Below the pieces are notes generated by a model. It did no database searches. It was not told where the DNA came from and saw only the letters and a program-made list of their open reading frames with translations. From assembly GCF_041260155.1 (NCBI RefSeq), contig NC_091946.1:22115641-22179640 (forward strand): DNA of 64,000 nucleotides, given 5' to 3'. Numbering within the stretch: position 1 is the first letter of the stretch; each line of letters begins with the position of its first letter. The position numbers and the translations under genes were made by a program. This document shows positions 12,281 to 32,662 of the stretch, piece after piece. Origin of the DNA: Ptychodera flava (Eukaryota; Hemichordata; Enteropneusta; Ptychoderidae).

Positions 12281-15200
12281 ATGATGAATAACAAATTCGA
12301 CGCGTAAGTATTCGTTGTTCTATATTATTCTATTTTTTACGCAAAAGCATTCCGACTTTCAAAGCACGGGTAACCGAGTTGTCTGTCTGCCAAGAAGCAA
12401 GATGGCGTACATGCAGTACAGTTGATGTAAATCTTGTATCTTCCCATCTTACCCAAACTTCCTTATCGAAATTATTTCACCAGTTATTCCTGGCGGCCAA
12501 ACCATTAGCCTTTATCTGGTAGGTAATCTTATTTGTATGAGAACATGGATGTCTATTTTTGTACATCCATGATGAGAACTAGTGGCAGTGCAGTGGTGAC
12601 TAACACTGCTCGTTCTAACTTAAAATTAAGCAGATTGGATGGTTAATGAGAATGGGATTGTAGCCATAAGATTCTTTAAAAAAATTTAATAAATTAGGGT
12701 CAATGTGATTCCAATTGGGTCATGTTGTCACAGTGTAGCTAGATTATCCTGACACTGCAGAAGGATCATTTCAAAATTCCGAATATTGCAATGTTTATAT
12801 TAATAGACTCAAAGATGATGACAGCGGAGAAGACAAAGAAGAAAGTGATGTTGAGCAGAAAAAACCTGTAAGAACTGGACCTAGGGTAAGTGCTAGATGA
12901 GAGAAATCTGTGTGAAGACTTCACAGAAGTAATCTCAGCATCTCAGCGAAGTCAATTACATTTCCATATTATCAGAAAGTCTTTCAAGACAGTATGCATT
13001 TAAATTTAAATCAGAGTCAACCAATTCATTGTAATGACTTTTTGTACCCTACAAAAAGGAAAGAAGGTTGTTTTGAGAGCTATCATCACATAACATGTAA
13101 ATATGCCAAACTCTACTACATATACCTTTGTGATTATAGTTTAAACATGGTTTGACACTGTTTAACAGCGTGTACGTCCAAAGTGCTGATCATGCAGTTG
13201 TTCATAATCTAAAAGATCATGAAAAACTGGAAGACAAGCAACTTTACCCACCTATATGTATATCACAGATCTTTGATAACTAATGACTTGATTCACACTG
13301 AATCTCTTACAGGGCAGTCACACAGAGAAGTAATACTTTATATCATGTGTCATCACTGAGGTACATTGCACCTTTGGATAGATATCGAGGCTCATGAAAT
13401 GTCATCAATAGTTTTCTGACCTACCACTTTTATGGGTTCATTTTGGAGGTCTTGGAGTAAATAGACTTTCCACAATCTTAATTGTCAAAATCGCAAAAAG
13501 ATACTGTTTATCCCTGGTAAAGTTTACAAAGGGAAGGTGGCCAGTTTGGCATATTAAAGGGTATTGTTTCTCTGGTACCTAAATTTGCACAGTGACCTGT
13601 GATATTCATTCTCCATTCAGAAAGAGAATGGTTAAAAGTTTCCTCAAGAAAAGTTTGAGCAAAAGTTCAAGTCTGTCACTTTTGAGCACATAATACACTA
13701 CAGTACAGGGGAGCCAACAAAAATAGAGTGTTTGGAGGAGGGTTAAATGTTGCCTCTCTTTGTTGTTGACTGAAACGAATTGGCTTCCACTGATTTGAAT
13801 ACATGTACATGTATATACATGTATATGTATATTTGTATGATAGGGTCCGTTGAAGCCAGGTCCAGGAGAACACAGACTTCAGTATGCATATTCTCTATGG
13901 TTTTCAAGAAGAACACCGGGAAACAAGACATCATCACAGAATTATGAACAGAACATAAAATATGTAGGATCCTTTTGTTCAGTAAGTACCTGCACACATA
14001 GTAGCCTTTCCTTATTATCACCTATTTTCTTACTGCACTGGCATTAGCAATGTTCGCAGTTTAATATTAGCGCATATTATGAGGTTATTACAAAAATACC
14101 GCAAATGATACATGATGACATTTGTGTTGTGTTTCACCCAATGCAAAGTGGAGGGTGATGCGTGGCGGAATGTCTGAGTGCACACTTTTAACAGTTTTGA
14201 CATTACCTTATTAATATAGATCTTCATCTGTTACTGCGTCATCAAATGGGCCAAGTGTTGACCGTGTTTGTGCAATGTCAACTATTTTCTTCCAATTTAT
14301 AGCTTGATAGTAGATGTATGATGGTTTTCATTATTAATTATCCCTTTTTCAGTCAAAGTACAATCATATTCTACTGTCTACAGCTTTTAGCATTAGCGTG
14401 TTTTGACTGTATCTAGGGTTGACAACAGAATTTTGTTTGCATGAGAAAGATTTGATTCGCATACAAATATGTAATACTGAAATTCTGAACAGCCAGCATT
14501 ACGTGTAGTAACACTTCAAATGTGAGGACTGGTGGTTGCAAACTGTGTTTGATTTTGGTGATTCCTACAGGTGGAGCAGTTTTGGGCTCTTTATACTCAT
14601 TTAGTTCGTCCCGGTGACCTGTCTGGCCACAGCGATTTTCATCTCTTCAAAGAGGGCATCAAGCCAATGTGGGAGGTAAGGCATGTCTTGTCATTCCATG
14701 TCTCCTGGGCTAATCTGTAGACTTCCTTCAGTGGGTCTGCTTCCACCCATTCATTATGAGTTCAAAGGTCACACCTTCTCATGGGGGTAGTAAATTGAGA
14801 GATTCATTGGCAAATTCAGGAACATTACCTTTACTGCAGTTGTGACCTAGTGACCCAAATTTCAGAGACTATAAAAACATAGAAAAGACATTACTAAACT
14901 TACATATATGTCTGTCTGAAACTTTGATCACTTTGTTATCATGTGTCCTGCCATTCCACATCAGACCTGATCATCAGGAATGCCATCATTCAAAAAAAGA
15001 CTAAATATTCGATCTAGTCACTTTGGCCAATTTACCCGCTAAGCAAAAAGAGACACACCTTGGACTTGAGAAAGTTGTTTTTACCCAAAGAAAAGTTTAC
15101 ATACTGGAAGTCTTGTAGCATGTACTGGTGTGGAGCCAACTTAAAAAAAGAGGACTTCCTGAAATTCTTGAACTGACTCTTAGATTCCAGAAATTGCCTC

Positions 15201-17559
15201 AATGGCTATCTGCATGTGTCCTTGTATAATTGCCATTATTATTGTGAGTTTTGTATTAGGTGCCTGTAATAAAATTCTTTGTTTGCCATCCTCAAATTTC
15301 CTCTATTAAACCCATCTTCCCGCCTGGTAAAACAAATCAAACACAGAAATTAAAACATAATGTAAATACATGCACAAATTTCCAATGCATTTCCTGAGAA
15401 TACCCATTTTTATGTATAATAGTAATACCATAAACACTGTGTTTGTTTTTCATCCTTTTACGTGAAAACCTACTGCAAACGAATGTTATTAAAGGCACCT
15501 CATGCGATAAAATAAGTCTTTACATATACTTGGTATAACTGAATGACATTTGACAAATGCAATAATATTAGTTTACAGCAGTGTAGTTTCTCAATGCAAT
15601 GGTGACATGTGTGAATGCTATATTGTTCACAGGATGAGGCTAATAAGAACGGTGGGAAATGGATTGTCCGTTTGAAGAAAGGGCTTGCATCAAGATGCTG
15701 GGAGAATTTGATTCTAGCCATGCAGGGAGAGCAGTTTATGGTTGGTGAGGAGATATGTGGTGCTGTGGTGTCTATCAGATTTCAAGTGAGTTTCTAGCAT
15801 TTCTTTCGTCAACCAACCCCCTGTTTCTTCCAGTTATATACCATCACCTAGCCCTACCTGGTTTCTTTTCTTTGTACAGTTCCCCAACCACTACTTCATT
15901 TGTTCTAACCTTTTCTGCAGTGTTTTTGCTAAGGTCAGGGAACATTGGTTAATGATTTGGGAACCCAAGTAATACTTCTACTGCCTGATCTGATTGCATT
16001 GATATACCAAAGGGGAAGCCCCGGTAAATGACTTGGAAACTCCAGTAACATTTACCCACTTACTACACTTTGCAAACAAACTGCTTTATGCCAAGGAGCT
16101 TTCTGTAAGTGATGTCTCCATCTCAAATGTGGAGCCAAATATAGTGTTTCTGTCACAAAGCCAGGGTGGTAAGATCATAGGTCTGGTACTACCATTTTAG
16201 TCCTGAGAGTTGCAATTCTGCTAGTTCTGTCAACCACTTAATTGTAGTGTGACTTATGATCAAGCGTGAATTCAAGACAATCAAACTATGTCACAGGACT
16301 GAATTGACCATGATATTGGTCCTCAGAATCACCAAATGCCTAAAACTCTCTGCTAGTGTTCATCAGGTATTTGATTTCCAATATTGGTAAATTTTAGCAT
16401 AGACCATGAAAAATTACGGTTTATGATTTTAGGTAATTTGTTTTCTCATAGCCCAAAGTTTGCACAGTGACCTCTGATTCTTGATTATGAATGAGAATGG
16501 TTTAACCCTTTTCCTGCCAAGTCCATATTTCACCACCAGGTCAAGATGGTTAAAATTAATGAAACACAACGTATTCCATATGGTGTATTTTAACATAATA
16601 CTGTACATTTGAAGGCTGTTGAAAACGTAAATACTGTAAACTTGATTTTTTGGAGTAAAGATGCTATAATATACCAAGCCAAGTGGGTGAAAATATGTCA
16701 TGTTTTGGCTCAATACCACTTTTTACTGACTTGGCTGATGGGAAAGTGATACTGTCTGGCAGGAAAAGGGTTAAAGTTTCCCAGGGGAAAGTTTGTGCAA
16801 ATTTAAGTTTAGATTTTGATTTTGAGGAATTTTTTACCTTAATGCTGCTTTACGCTTGTATTGTGCAGGAGGATATCATTTCCATATGGAACAAAACTGC
16901 CAGTGACCATGCCACGACAACTCGTATACGTGACACTCTCAGGAGGGTGCTGAACCTACCGCCAAACACAATCATGGAGTACAAAACACACACAGACAGC
17001 CTTAAGTAAGTACCGTGGTATGAATTCACCGCCCATCATTTCAAAGTAATTTCACACAAGCATTATGAATTATGAATTGACCAGAAATAAGTTGAGGAAG
17101 CGTTAATGCACAATGAATACAGCGGATCGCCTTTTCAAAAACAAAGTATATGAAAATGCATTGATAACGGTAAAGCGGTGTTTGGTAGGGAAATTCTCTA
17201 CGTAGATTCCCTCACAGTTTATCTCTGCTCAATCATGAAAGCTCTTCAAGATGAAAATAAGTAAACAAAAACATTGCTTTCATCTTTGCTTCTTTCAGAG
17301 CTGACAGAAAAACGATTGCGTAATAGTTTGCAAGATTCAATCTGTATATACTTGTTTTTAGTATACTTTCTGTATGCGCTGCAGAACAAAATGGCGAATG
17401 GAAATTCTGTAAATTTGACACAAGAAATTTTTTAGTCAGGGACTTCAATTTAACCCAAGCCCATCTAAATTTTAATGTCATTTTCTTCTTTTTTTCTTTT
17501 TTTCTCTGCTCCACAGGGATAACTCCAGCTTCAGAAACACTGATATCTTCCTCAGATGA
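12281..17559 (+). CDS. EIF4E2: Eukaryotic translation initiation factor 4E type 2 (4EHP)
   Basis: Seven exons (12281-12303, 12807-12885, 13844-13981, 14571-14675, 15633-15785, 16869-17005, 17517-17559) sum to 678 nt, 225 residues. 4EHP binds the mRNA cap weakly and, with GIGYF partners, represses translation. The N-terminus MMNNKFDALKDDDSGE is nearly the vertebrate one. The cap-sandwich residues are Tyr68 (SSQNYEQNIK), replacing the Trp of eIF4E and diagnostic for 4EHP, and Trp114 (GIKPMWED). Trp85 (VEQFW) is the dorsal partner-binding residue. GGKWIVRLKKGLASRCWENL and GEEICGAVVSIRFQ are strongly conserved. The C-terminus is KDNSSFRNTDIFLR. The second ATG (12284) matches the usual start equally well. 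Intron 5 holds a nested pair of transposons ending within about 100 bp of exon 6. Confidence 0.96.
13395..13695 (+). repeat. Diverged family B element
   Basis: Recognisable B landmarks in order are ccaccacttttatgggttcat, a tctctggtacctaaatttgc block, tgcacagtgacc, and a closing aagtttgagcaaaagttcaa followed by cacttttgag. The ends are eroded. It lies in EIF4E2 intron 2. Confidence 0.65.
16425..16850 (+). repeat. Family B fragment split by a younger element
   Basis: The B blocks gcccaaagtttgcacagtga and atgagaatgg lie left of 16502. The continuation aaagtttcccaggggaaagt resumes after 16774. The B copy therefore predates the family D insertion. It lies in EIF4E2 intron 5. Confidence 0.65.
16502..16774. 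mobile_element. TTAA element, family D (273 bp)
   Basis: TTAACCCTTTTCCTGCCA at the left and its inverted copy at the right give an 18-bp match, with TTAA at both borders. The ends resemble piggyBac-like non-autonomous elements. It is inserted into an older B element, 94 bp upstream of EIF4E2 exon 6. Confidence 0.85.
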
Positions 17560-20142
17560 AAGGAAAACATAGATTTGATATGATCAGCGCTGTGTCAATC
17601 CCATATGATTTAGTGCAAGCAAACATAAAAATTGATCAAATCTGGTTTTATAGAAACTGTGTCAGATAAAACTATCTTAGATTTGATTCTATCGGAACAG
17701 AACCATCTCAGCATTCATTATTATCTATCATGTTTGTTGTTTCAGGCTTCTTGGCGAGAGAAACTTGAAGAAAATTTGGGAGTGAGACAGGAAAAGATTT
17801 CCCCGATTTCCCTTCCCTCAAGAATGAGTCTTGGATAGGCTTTAGAATTAGACATAGTCTCAGTCGGATAGTCTCAGCCGGATTCCCATTTTTTTACTCC
17901 CAAAAAATTCTGTGATTCCGACCATCAACTGGACTCAGAAAAAACGCCAAAGACTTTGAACTAAAACACAAGAATGAAGATGTAAGCAAACGGCAACAAG
18001 AAAACAGTAAGGAATAAGGATAGGAACAATTTCACGACATCCAACACTTTGTTATGTTCAGTAGTTATTTTACTAAGCACTGTTAAGTGTTAGCCTTAGA
18101 AAAAATTGCTAACAATTAAATGAAATTAATTCTCTTTCTTTGCATTAGGGGGCTACTATGGTTTAAGGGAGATAGCTAGTGTAGCGGTGGTGTAGTTAGT
18201 TTAGCAATGGTTGTGGGATCGCTCTCCATGCATGCACATACGGTCCTAAGTCGTAGGCTTCAAATTTACGCTTTTCAGCCGTCAATATCCTAAGCACATA
18301 TTTCAAGTAAAAATGTGACAATTTCGCTGCTATCACAGATTATGGTAGTTAACGATAGTCATCTCTCGCCAGCTCCTCTTGTAAATCCATGCTTCTTTGC
18401 ACTATCCCGCCCTTTCAGTTGCGATAGAAATAATTTAAAAGCAAATCCGCCAATGATGCCGAGGTGCACTGTTGCTCTCTTTCATAATTTTGGTAGCAGT
18501 ATCAGAGGTGACGAGACTGCCTCACTGGGTATTTGTTCTGATTCTGTCGGCAGCTACTTTAGTCTACGCTTTGCAATGCATTCTGCAAACCCACTTCAAA
18601 CAGGCACAGATTAATTGAAGAGCTCGGTTAGCTAGAAGCTGCTGAAAAGAAAATCGCTTCTATAGATTGGTGACTGGAAAAGCATGAAATTTTCCCATGC
18701 TCTGCTTCCACAGGTATAAATTTGGCATGTTCAACATTCCTGCTGGCTAATTTTTCAAGTCGGCCAGCTGCATGTAATGACTGTATTATGGTTCAATCTG
18801 ATGTCGTAAAGACCGACTGTGAGCGTTGAATTTCAGACAGGTATATCTAAGTATACCCATGAGGAATTTTTCTTGAGTTTCTGTTTAAGTGTAATTGTTT
18901 TTTGCCTACACTAAAAATCACAACAGCCCAAAACAATTTATATCGATTATATGGAATGCCATTTTACTGTGCTTGTAAATGGTGTGGATATTCTCTCATT
19001 GTGCATATAAAATCCTGTATGGATTGGAACCCAGCCATCTAGAATTCCATGACATTCTGTATTTAATTATTGTTTCTACATGAATTGCAGCGCTCATGAA
19101 ACTGACATTTCAGATTTTTCATCTGCTCAGATATATTTTATTCCAAAAAGTAGAGATGAAAAATGATAATCATTGTCATTTTAATAATGTATGTGTATAT
19201 AATTTTCATATCATTCCGAGAAAGACTGTACAAAGAATAAATGAAAATGAAATGATTTTCAGATTTTGAAGAAGTCCTAAAGAATGTTCAAGTTCTATAC
19301 TTTCACATAAATAAAGTTGAAGGGACAAGAGCTGCTGTTTTTGACAAATATTTTCTTGTATACTATTAGGCTAAGGTCAATTGCAAATGCGTATTTTTCT
19401 CCCAAAAGCATCTTGCAACAATTATTTGGTTTGTCAGCACAGAGTCCATAGGTGTAAAATGCTGTTATTGTTTACATTTTAATTCTAGTCAGGACCAGTT
19501 GTCAACAATAACAGTGCAATAAACACATAACGGCTTTGTTGACAAATTGAATGCTGTGTATCTCATGATGCTTCGGGCTGTTGAACAAGAAACTGTCGTT
19601 GACGTAAGAGGCACAGAATTTGGAAAAAAATTCGAGAGTTACAGCTACTGTCACTTTAGTTATGATACAATAGCATCAACCATCTGGAGACCTATATATG
19701 TGGCTTTACTGACTACAAAAATTGTATCAAATTATCTAGCTCAGACTGTGAGTGAGTATACAGTATTATTTTACTCCAGCCTCACGCCACTGTTTGTCGA
19801 GTCAATTTTTGGATCAATTGCACTATGATCGAACATAGTCTCTGGATATGCCTCCTTTGGAACTTGTCTGGTATGTCAGTACGCGGTCAGTTTGTAAATG
19901 AAATAGATGTGAAACATTTAATCACTGCACTTATCAGGGGACTGTGAGAATGATGGGATAGCAGCCATTTTTACAGCCTACAGAATACATGGTAGTGATT
20001 AGGGAATCTGTTTGTAATGTTAACTATGATGAGATGATTTTTAATAGTTCGCTGACATGGAACGGTGAATTTCACTTGGCAATTTTTTTCAATCCTGCAT
20101 CATCGGTCAGCACACTCTGTACATTTCATAGCAAGTCTCTAT
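17560..20142. other. Convergent intergenic space, EIF4E2 to scramblase
   Basis: About 2.6 kb without a supported gene. The left part is probably EIF4E2 3' untranslated sequence; AATAAA-type signals occur near 19236 and 19309. A possible alternative last exon of EIF4E2 at 17746-17785 is discussed in the findings. A family A copy lies at 19318-19660. Confidence 0.45.
19318..19660. repeat. Diverged family A element
   Basis: It shares with A the central tgttgacaaattgaatgctg, the atgcttcgggctgttgaaca block and an end like gttacagctactg. The TTAA borders are degraded. A 93-codon open frame inside is not a gene. Confidence 0.65.
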
Positions 20143-27547
<7,405 letters not shown>

Positions 27548-27889
27548 CCTGCGTGGTTGGAATGCTGTTCGTGTATACTGCGTTGTCCGCAATTCTGTAT
27601 TGTAGTTCAGGTGAGTTCTATACAAACTTGCACTGTGAGTGAAACCGGTAACTTGATTTAAATATCGTCATGTGATCATACTTCACTCGCTAGATATAAA
27701 AGATTCAGAGATGACAGGCCTTATCAGTCAGCCTCCGATAGTGGTCGAATCACTTTCAATACAATTTCAATATTTTTATTCCACAGGACTAGTAGAATGC
27801 AAGCTTTTATCCTCCTAAAATGTATTGAAATAAAATGCATTAGCCTTGCCAACACAAATTTTAGGTACATTACAGTGCTTGTAACCGAG

Positions 27890-28017
27890 TGAACTCTAAT
27901 CCGGACCAGAATTCAGTATCCAACAATAGCGTTTGACATTAGCACATATATACAGACTGTGTTGACAAATTGATCACCAGTCACTTCCATGTGATTGGAA
28001 GAAAAACTGTACTTTAA
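27890..28017 (+). repeat. Family A fragment abutting a family B copy
   Basis: It keeps the A blocks ccggaccagaattcagtatc and gctgt-like tgtgttgacaaattgat, and ends at the TTAA (28014-28017) that starts a B copy. This mirrors the A-B junction at 43612-43615. Confidence 0.55.
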
Positions 28018-28400
28018 GGTAGAATACGCTTTGGGAACAGATATTCAGGTACACAAAATTATTTTGATAATTCTGGTCTACCGCTCGTTGGGCTCATTTT
28101 AAAGCTCTTGGTGTATGAAAAAAATTCACCGATTTAGTTTTTCGAAAATCGAAAATGTTAATTTTCTCCACAAATATATGGTGACGATTTTGAATTTCAA
28201 ATATCGGTAAATGTCAAGTATATTTTTTACCGAGTCATAGACAAGTCTCCCCCCCCAACTGTCTATGACCAAACTTTGCTCGGTGAGTCATGAATTTTGT
28301 TCTTGATTTTTGCTAAGAGAATGGTCGAAAGATTTGTTGTGGCATAAAGTTTGAGCAAAATTCTAGGTCTTTTCGTTTTCGAAGCGCATACAAGAGCCAA
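28014..28400 (+). repeat. Diverged family B element
   Basis: It starts TTAAGGTAGAATACGC and continues with tgggaacagatattcaggta, ggctcattttaaagctcttg, and a later gagaatggtcgaaagatttg. The right end is eroded. A run of eight C interrupts the middle. Confidence 0.65.
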
Positions 28401-28501
28401 CAAAAAATAAAAGAAAATGATCAAAAGTCTTAGCTCATGGAGTTTTAATGACCTATTGTGAAAAACAAACATTTCACGAGTCTTCAACATGCACCGTATG
28501 T

Positions 28502-28694
28502 TTAAAGGTATACAGTCACCTGTAATCTAAATATGCCCATATATGGTCAAAGGGGCGTTCCTTGGTAATCAAAATGCTCATGTGAGGGCGCTGGTTTTAA
28601 AAAGCGGCCACCCGCTTAAAATCTGTGATTTGTTAGATTTTCTCTTTTCATGGTAACTGTGGCAAAATTGGAACAGGTGACAGTATACCTTTAA
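28502..28694. mobile_element. TTAA element, family H (193 bp)
   Basis: TTAAAGGTATACAGTCACCTG-like left and CAGGTGACAGTATACCTTTAA-like right ends form an inverted repeat of about 20 bp with one small mismatch. TTAA at 28502-28505 and 28691-28694 forms the borders. It looks complete and recent and has no coding capacity. Confidence 0.85.
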
Positions 28695-28975
28695 TGCGGA
28701 ACAATACAGGATCCGTGTACTTACAGGTGTTTGCTGCACTATTATGATTATGTGTATTTTGTTACAATTCCGCGGAGTAGATGTTACTAGATAGATATAT
28801 TTCTTTTCCTACGTTTTTTCAAATCAAACACGTATCGAACGATGATTTCAGTCACAGCATTATTGTTTTGATAGAAAATCAGATGGGGTTTCGCTTCTCT
28901 CTCATCTGTTGTTACCTTGCCCTTCTTTCTCCCAATGATGGACTCGATTTAGTGTTTTTTCTTCAAGTGAACAAC

Positions 28976-29290
28976 TTAAAAGGGCCAGTAGCTGTGACTT
29001 TTGATGAATTTTGCACTATTTTTTTTGTGTGTGTGTCAATTCTTGTACTTCTCCCCAAAACATATAAAAACACTCACTATTGTCACTTCGTCAACCCCGT
29101 GTCAAATACATGTAAAATGCAATGTTGTTATTTCCATCGTAATTCTAGTCCGGACCAGAATCTGCCAACATTAACAACGCAATACACGTGTTCAGGATGA
29201 GTTGACAAGCTGAATACTGTGCACCTCGACATGCTTAAGGCAGTAGAACAAGAACCTGTACAGAAAAAAATCATCAAAAGTTCCAGATAC
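28976..29290 (+). repeat. Family A element, moderately diverged
   Basis: The left end ttaaaagggccagtagctgt is well kept. The right end reads atcatcaaaagttccagata without the final TTAA. The 139-residue frame overlapping it is not a gene. Confidence 0.7.
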
Positions 29291-29753
29291 TGAACGTATA
29301 AACGTGCCAGGACAGTGAAACACGACTCCCCTTGGCCCGTGTGTGGATGACATGATGTTAATAAAGCCCCATCAGACTTGGTCTCTGCAGGGTCATGTAG
29401 CAAAATCTCTGCATCTCTTACTTCTTCTGTTGTCCATTTTTGTTTCTCTAGGATGATAACAAGAGTGCACGTATGACATGTTGTTTATATATCGACAGGT
29501 AAATGTGATAAAGATTTGATCCCCGCAGCCCAAGAATGGAAATGTTCCCTGTTCTTTTCTGCGGTTTTGGGATTTTTACAAAACCCCAAACAAATGAATA
29601 ATCGAAAACGGGAATATGATATTGGAGGCAGAGAATGCCGAAAACGTCTTATCAACAGAATCTAGGAGATTAAAATCGTTGTATATTTTGCAGTTCACAT
29701 TTGACCATCGTTCTGAGTGTGTCTGTCGTTGAAAACGACTTTTTGGCGGTCAT

Positions 29754-30109
29754 TTAAAGCTCCATAAGCTGTATCTTATGGCTATTTTTTCAGGACTTTT
29801 GTTTTGTGGTTTCCCAACACTTTCTGCATTGAATCCCTAAACTGTAATTTAATGCCAAGTATTTAGCATATCAACACAACCTATATTGAGTATAATCTCC
29901 ATTGTTATTGTTGAAAATTGTATTTTAGTCCAGACTAGAATTCATTTGTAAACAATAAACAATGATCACTACACACATACAAGCTGTGTTGACAAAAAGA
30001 ATACTCGAAATTTCAGCATGACAAACGGATTAGGGTCAGACACGGTAGATGATATACAGAAGCAAAATACTGAAAAACTTGCCACAAGTTACAGCTTATG
30101 TCCCTTTAA
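29754..30109 (+). mobile_element. Family A element with both TTAA borders (356 bp)
   Basis: TTAA lies at 29754-29757 and 30106-30109, with inverted ends like aagctccataagctgtatct and acagcttatgtccctttaa. It is the same length as the copy at 43260-43615. Confidence 0.75.
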
Positions 30110-30354
30110 TGGACCACATCGATGTGGAACACATTACCTAATGTGCCTGAAAAGGGAATCCACAACGCATGCCCATGGTCGTTTCCCCATCGATGGCAGC
30201 TCAGTATGGTAAGCTGAATCATTAGACTCGTACGTACAACCACCTGTTCATTTGACATGTGAGCGTAGGGAAAAACACTCAAGTCTGACAATTAATCACG
30301 AAAAACGCAAGTAACTCAAGAGCACAGGCGATCAAGTAGCAGCCAACACATGGC

Positions 30355-30615
30355 GCCCTCACAGTCTGTTCACATTATTAAATGTTTACTTAACTTCGAG
30401 CAATTCAAACGAAAGCTGCAAACATATCTTTCTAAAGAATATTATCGCTTGTCACGATTCCTTGTTTTAGTCTGTACTTTTCATAACTTTTAGGTGGCTC
30501 AGATTGTATGGTTTTGCTATAACCTTTTAACTGTCGTGTACAGCGCTTTTGAATACTTCTTTGTAGAATTGGCGCTTTAGAAATTTAAGAAATGTTAGAT
30601 GTTAAATGTTAAACC
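30355..30615 (+). mobile_element. Degraded LINE 3' end
   Basis: A short frame reads NFEQFKRKLQTYLSKEYYR, which matches the closing residues of LINE reverse-transcriptase proteins of the CR1/L2 kind. It is followed by an untranslated tail with gtgtacagcgctttt and tggcgctttagaaattt, then a short ATGTTA-type tandem tail (to about 30612). That arrangement is typical of a 5'-truncated non-LTR element. The exact clade is unsure. Confidence 0.6.
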
Positions 30616-32584
30616 ACTTTGGTTCTGGGGTCGAGGTGATGCGTATGGCAGCATTCCAGCAAGTTTTTCCCTTCACTGCGACACCAATTTCGTTGTAAGT
30701 CCTGCATCAAATTAATCTATATGATGAAACGCTGAAATTTTTATTCTAGTTAACAAATTTTGTAATGGGCTGTTCACCAGCATACCTGTATGTCACTGGT
30801 TCACAAATACACCTATATATAACTTCTAGGATTCTGTTAGACTGCCCCCGCCCCCTGTCGTCTGGCTTTTCTCGGCAGGAGTTACAGGCTGGCCAAGCCA
30901 AAGCGTTCACCCCACGATCTATGCCACAGCCTACCATTTAGCGCGACAGTCTGCTGAAGTTTAGTCCTCCAATATATTCTGTTTTGATGTTAATATGCCC
31001 ACGGACTTTGAGAAAGTCTAGAGTTCTGTGTATAAGTAGCACTAAATAGAAGTTATCAACAATCCATGTTTATATTATTTCAATTTTACGTGTGAGTTTT
31101 CACATATCCACGAGTAGCAGACTGATATTTGAAGTGCTGTACTTCAGGGCCCTGTTAGTTTTCAAACCATCAAAATACTGCCAAGAGCCGGTAAAATATA
31201 TATTGGAAATGTTGCGTGACCAATACCACAGAGAAACAAAGACAGAGTGGTAACGGCTATTGTTTAAGGCGTGAAGCGGTTACGTAAGCAATCCATGTTT
31301 GCCTCGCCTCACGAAGCTCTTGGCTCTCTTTTCCGAAGAGTGCCGACCATGCACCCTTCGGTAATTTTCGGATTTTCACCAATTGTTAAGCGAAAGTATG
31401 TTCGACAAAGTTTATGTTGTTGTTGTCGTTTGGTGCTGATCGGAATTGATGTGCTGGCGAAAACGGGAGTGTTTTGAGCTTCAGGAAAGTGAGTTTTACC
31501 GTTTTAAAAATTCCTCTCATATTTTTATGAATTTATAATGAGTGTGTTTGAACCAAATTTGAAAGTCTTTTATCGATACTGTCTGGTTTTACTCAATGGT
31601 TTACGGTCAGTCATACTGTCTTTTACACGTGCGTCAAGGAAGGACATGTTTTTGAAACTGCTGGCGTGTTATGTTTTGATTGGCGTGAAGCAGTGTTTCT
31701 GGCCTGAGAGCTCACAAAGTAACTATGGTTGCTACGCGAGTAGGTTATCGGTTCTATAACAAGAGAATTTTTAGAGAATGAGCATTTCCCAAATTTTTGC
31801 TGATTTCAGGCATATCAAGACAATTTATTTTTTACTTCTATGTATTGAAACATTTTTCTCAAGCTGTCATAGAGGGTCGACATGTTTTTTTTGTTCCTTC
31901 ACTTGCCGACAATCTGTCATATAAAAATCCACGAGTCGATACCAACCCGGTCGAAATCAAATGGTTGTCTTAATGTGAGCCGCCGTCTCTATAAACGTGA
32001 TCGATATCTTTTTGCTTTTTTCTCTTTTCTCCTCTTCAAGTAGAATGCGCCTCGGGACAGTTTTTTTTCGAACATTCAAACGTTTACAGTATTGTTCCTG
32101 GCCTGCTGATTGAACGGACTAATTTGGAGTCTGTGGAGTACACTAACTATTCACCATCTCATTTTTATTAGCTTCTCTTCGTTGGGTTAACACAGCGATA
32201 CTTGCCATTTCGACTTTCAGTATCGGTAAATTTTAGGTACTTTTTTTCTTTTATCCTAAAATTTTCACGATGACCAGTGGCTTTCATCCTTAATGATGAA
32301 CGGGGTTCACAAACACCTTAAAAGTTTTAGAAAAGATAAAACGATTCTCTTATGAAGTTTGTAAAACTATCAGTTCGGCACTGGTTTATTAGAAAATTTA
32401 AGTAGAAATAGAGGAAGACCTGGAAGTGTTGTCGTGTTGTCGCATATTTATATATACATATAAATATGTATGTAAGCTTACGTATGATGTATGTATGTAT
32501 ATCGATATATCTGAGAAAAAGGTAACATAAGTTATAAGATCAAGAATTGCGTTTATTTGTTTATTTATCATTTAAAAGTTCACA

Positions 32585-32587
32585 ATT

Positions 32588-32618
<31 letters not shown>

Positions 32619-32662
32619 TTCATTTATCTATTTATTTATCCAGTCAGTCAGTCAGTCAGTCA
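32585..32662. repeat. (TTTA)n-(CAGT)n microsatellite
   Basis: About 12 units of TTTA, slightly degenerate, run into about five CAGT units. Intergenic. Confidence 0.95.

Noticed and set aside
18160-18235. tRNA-SINE-like head (tggtgtagttagtttagcaa)
   Set aside because: It loosely resembles an A box followed by a weak B box, but no stem structure or second copy was found in the window.
28781-29200. 139-codon open frame, plus strand
   Set aside because: Overlaps a family A element and shows no recognisable protein features.
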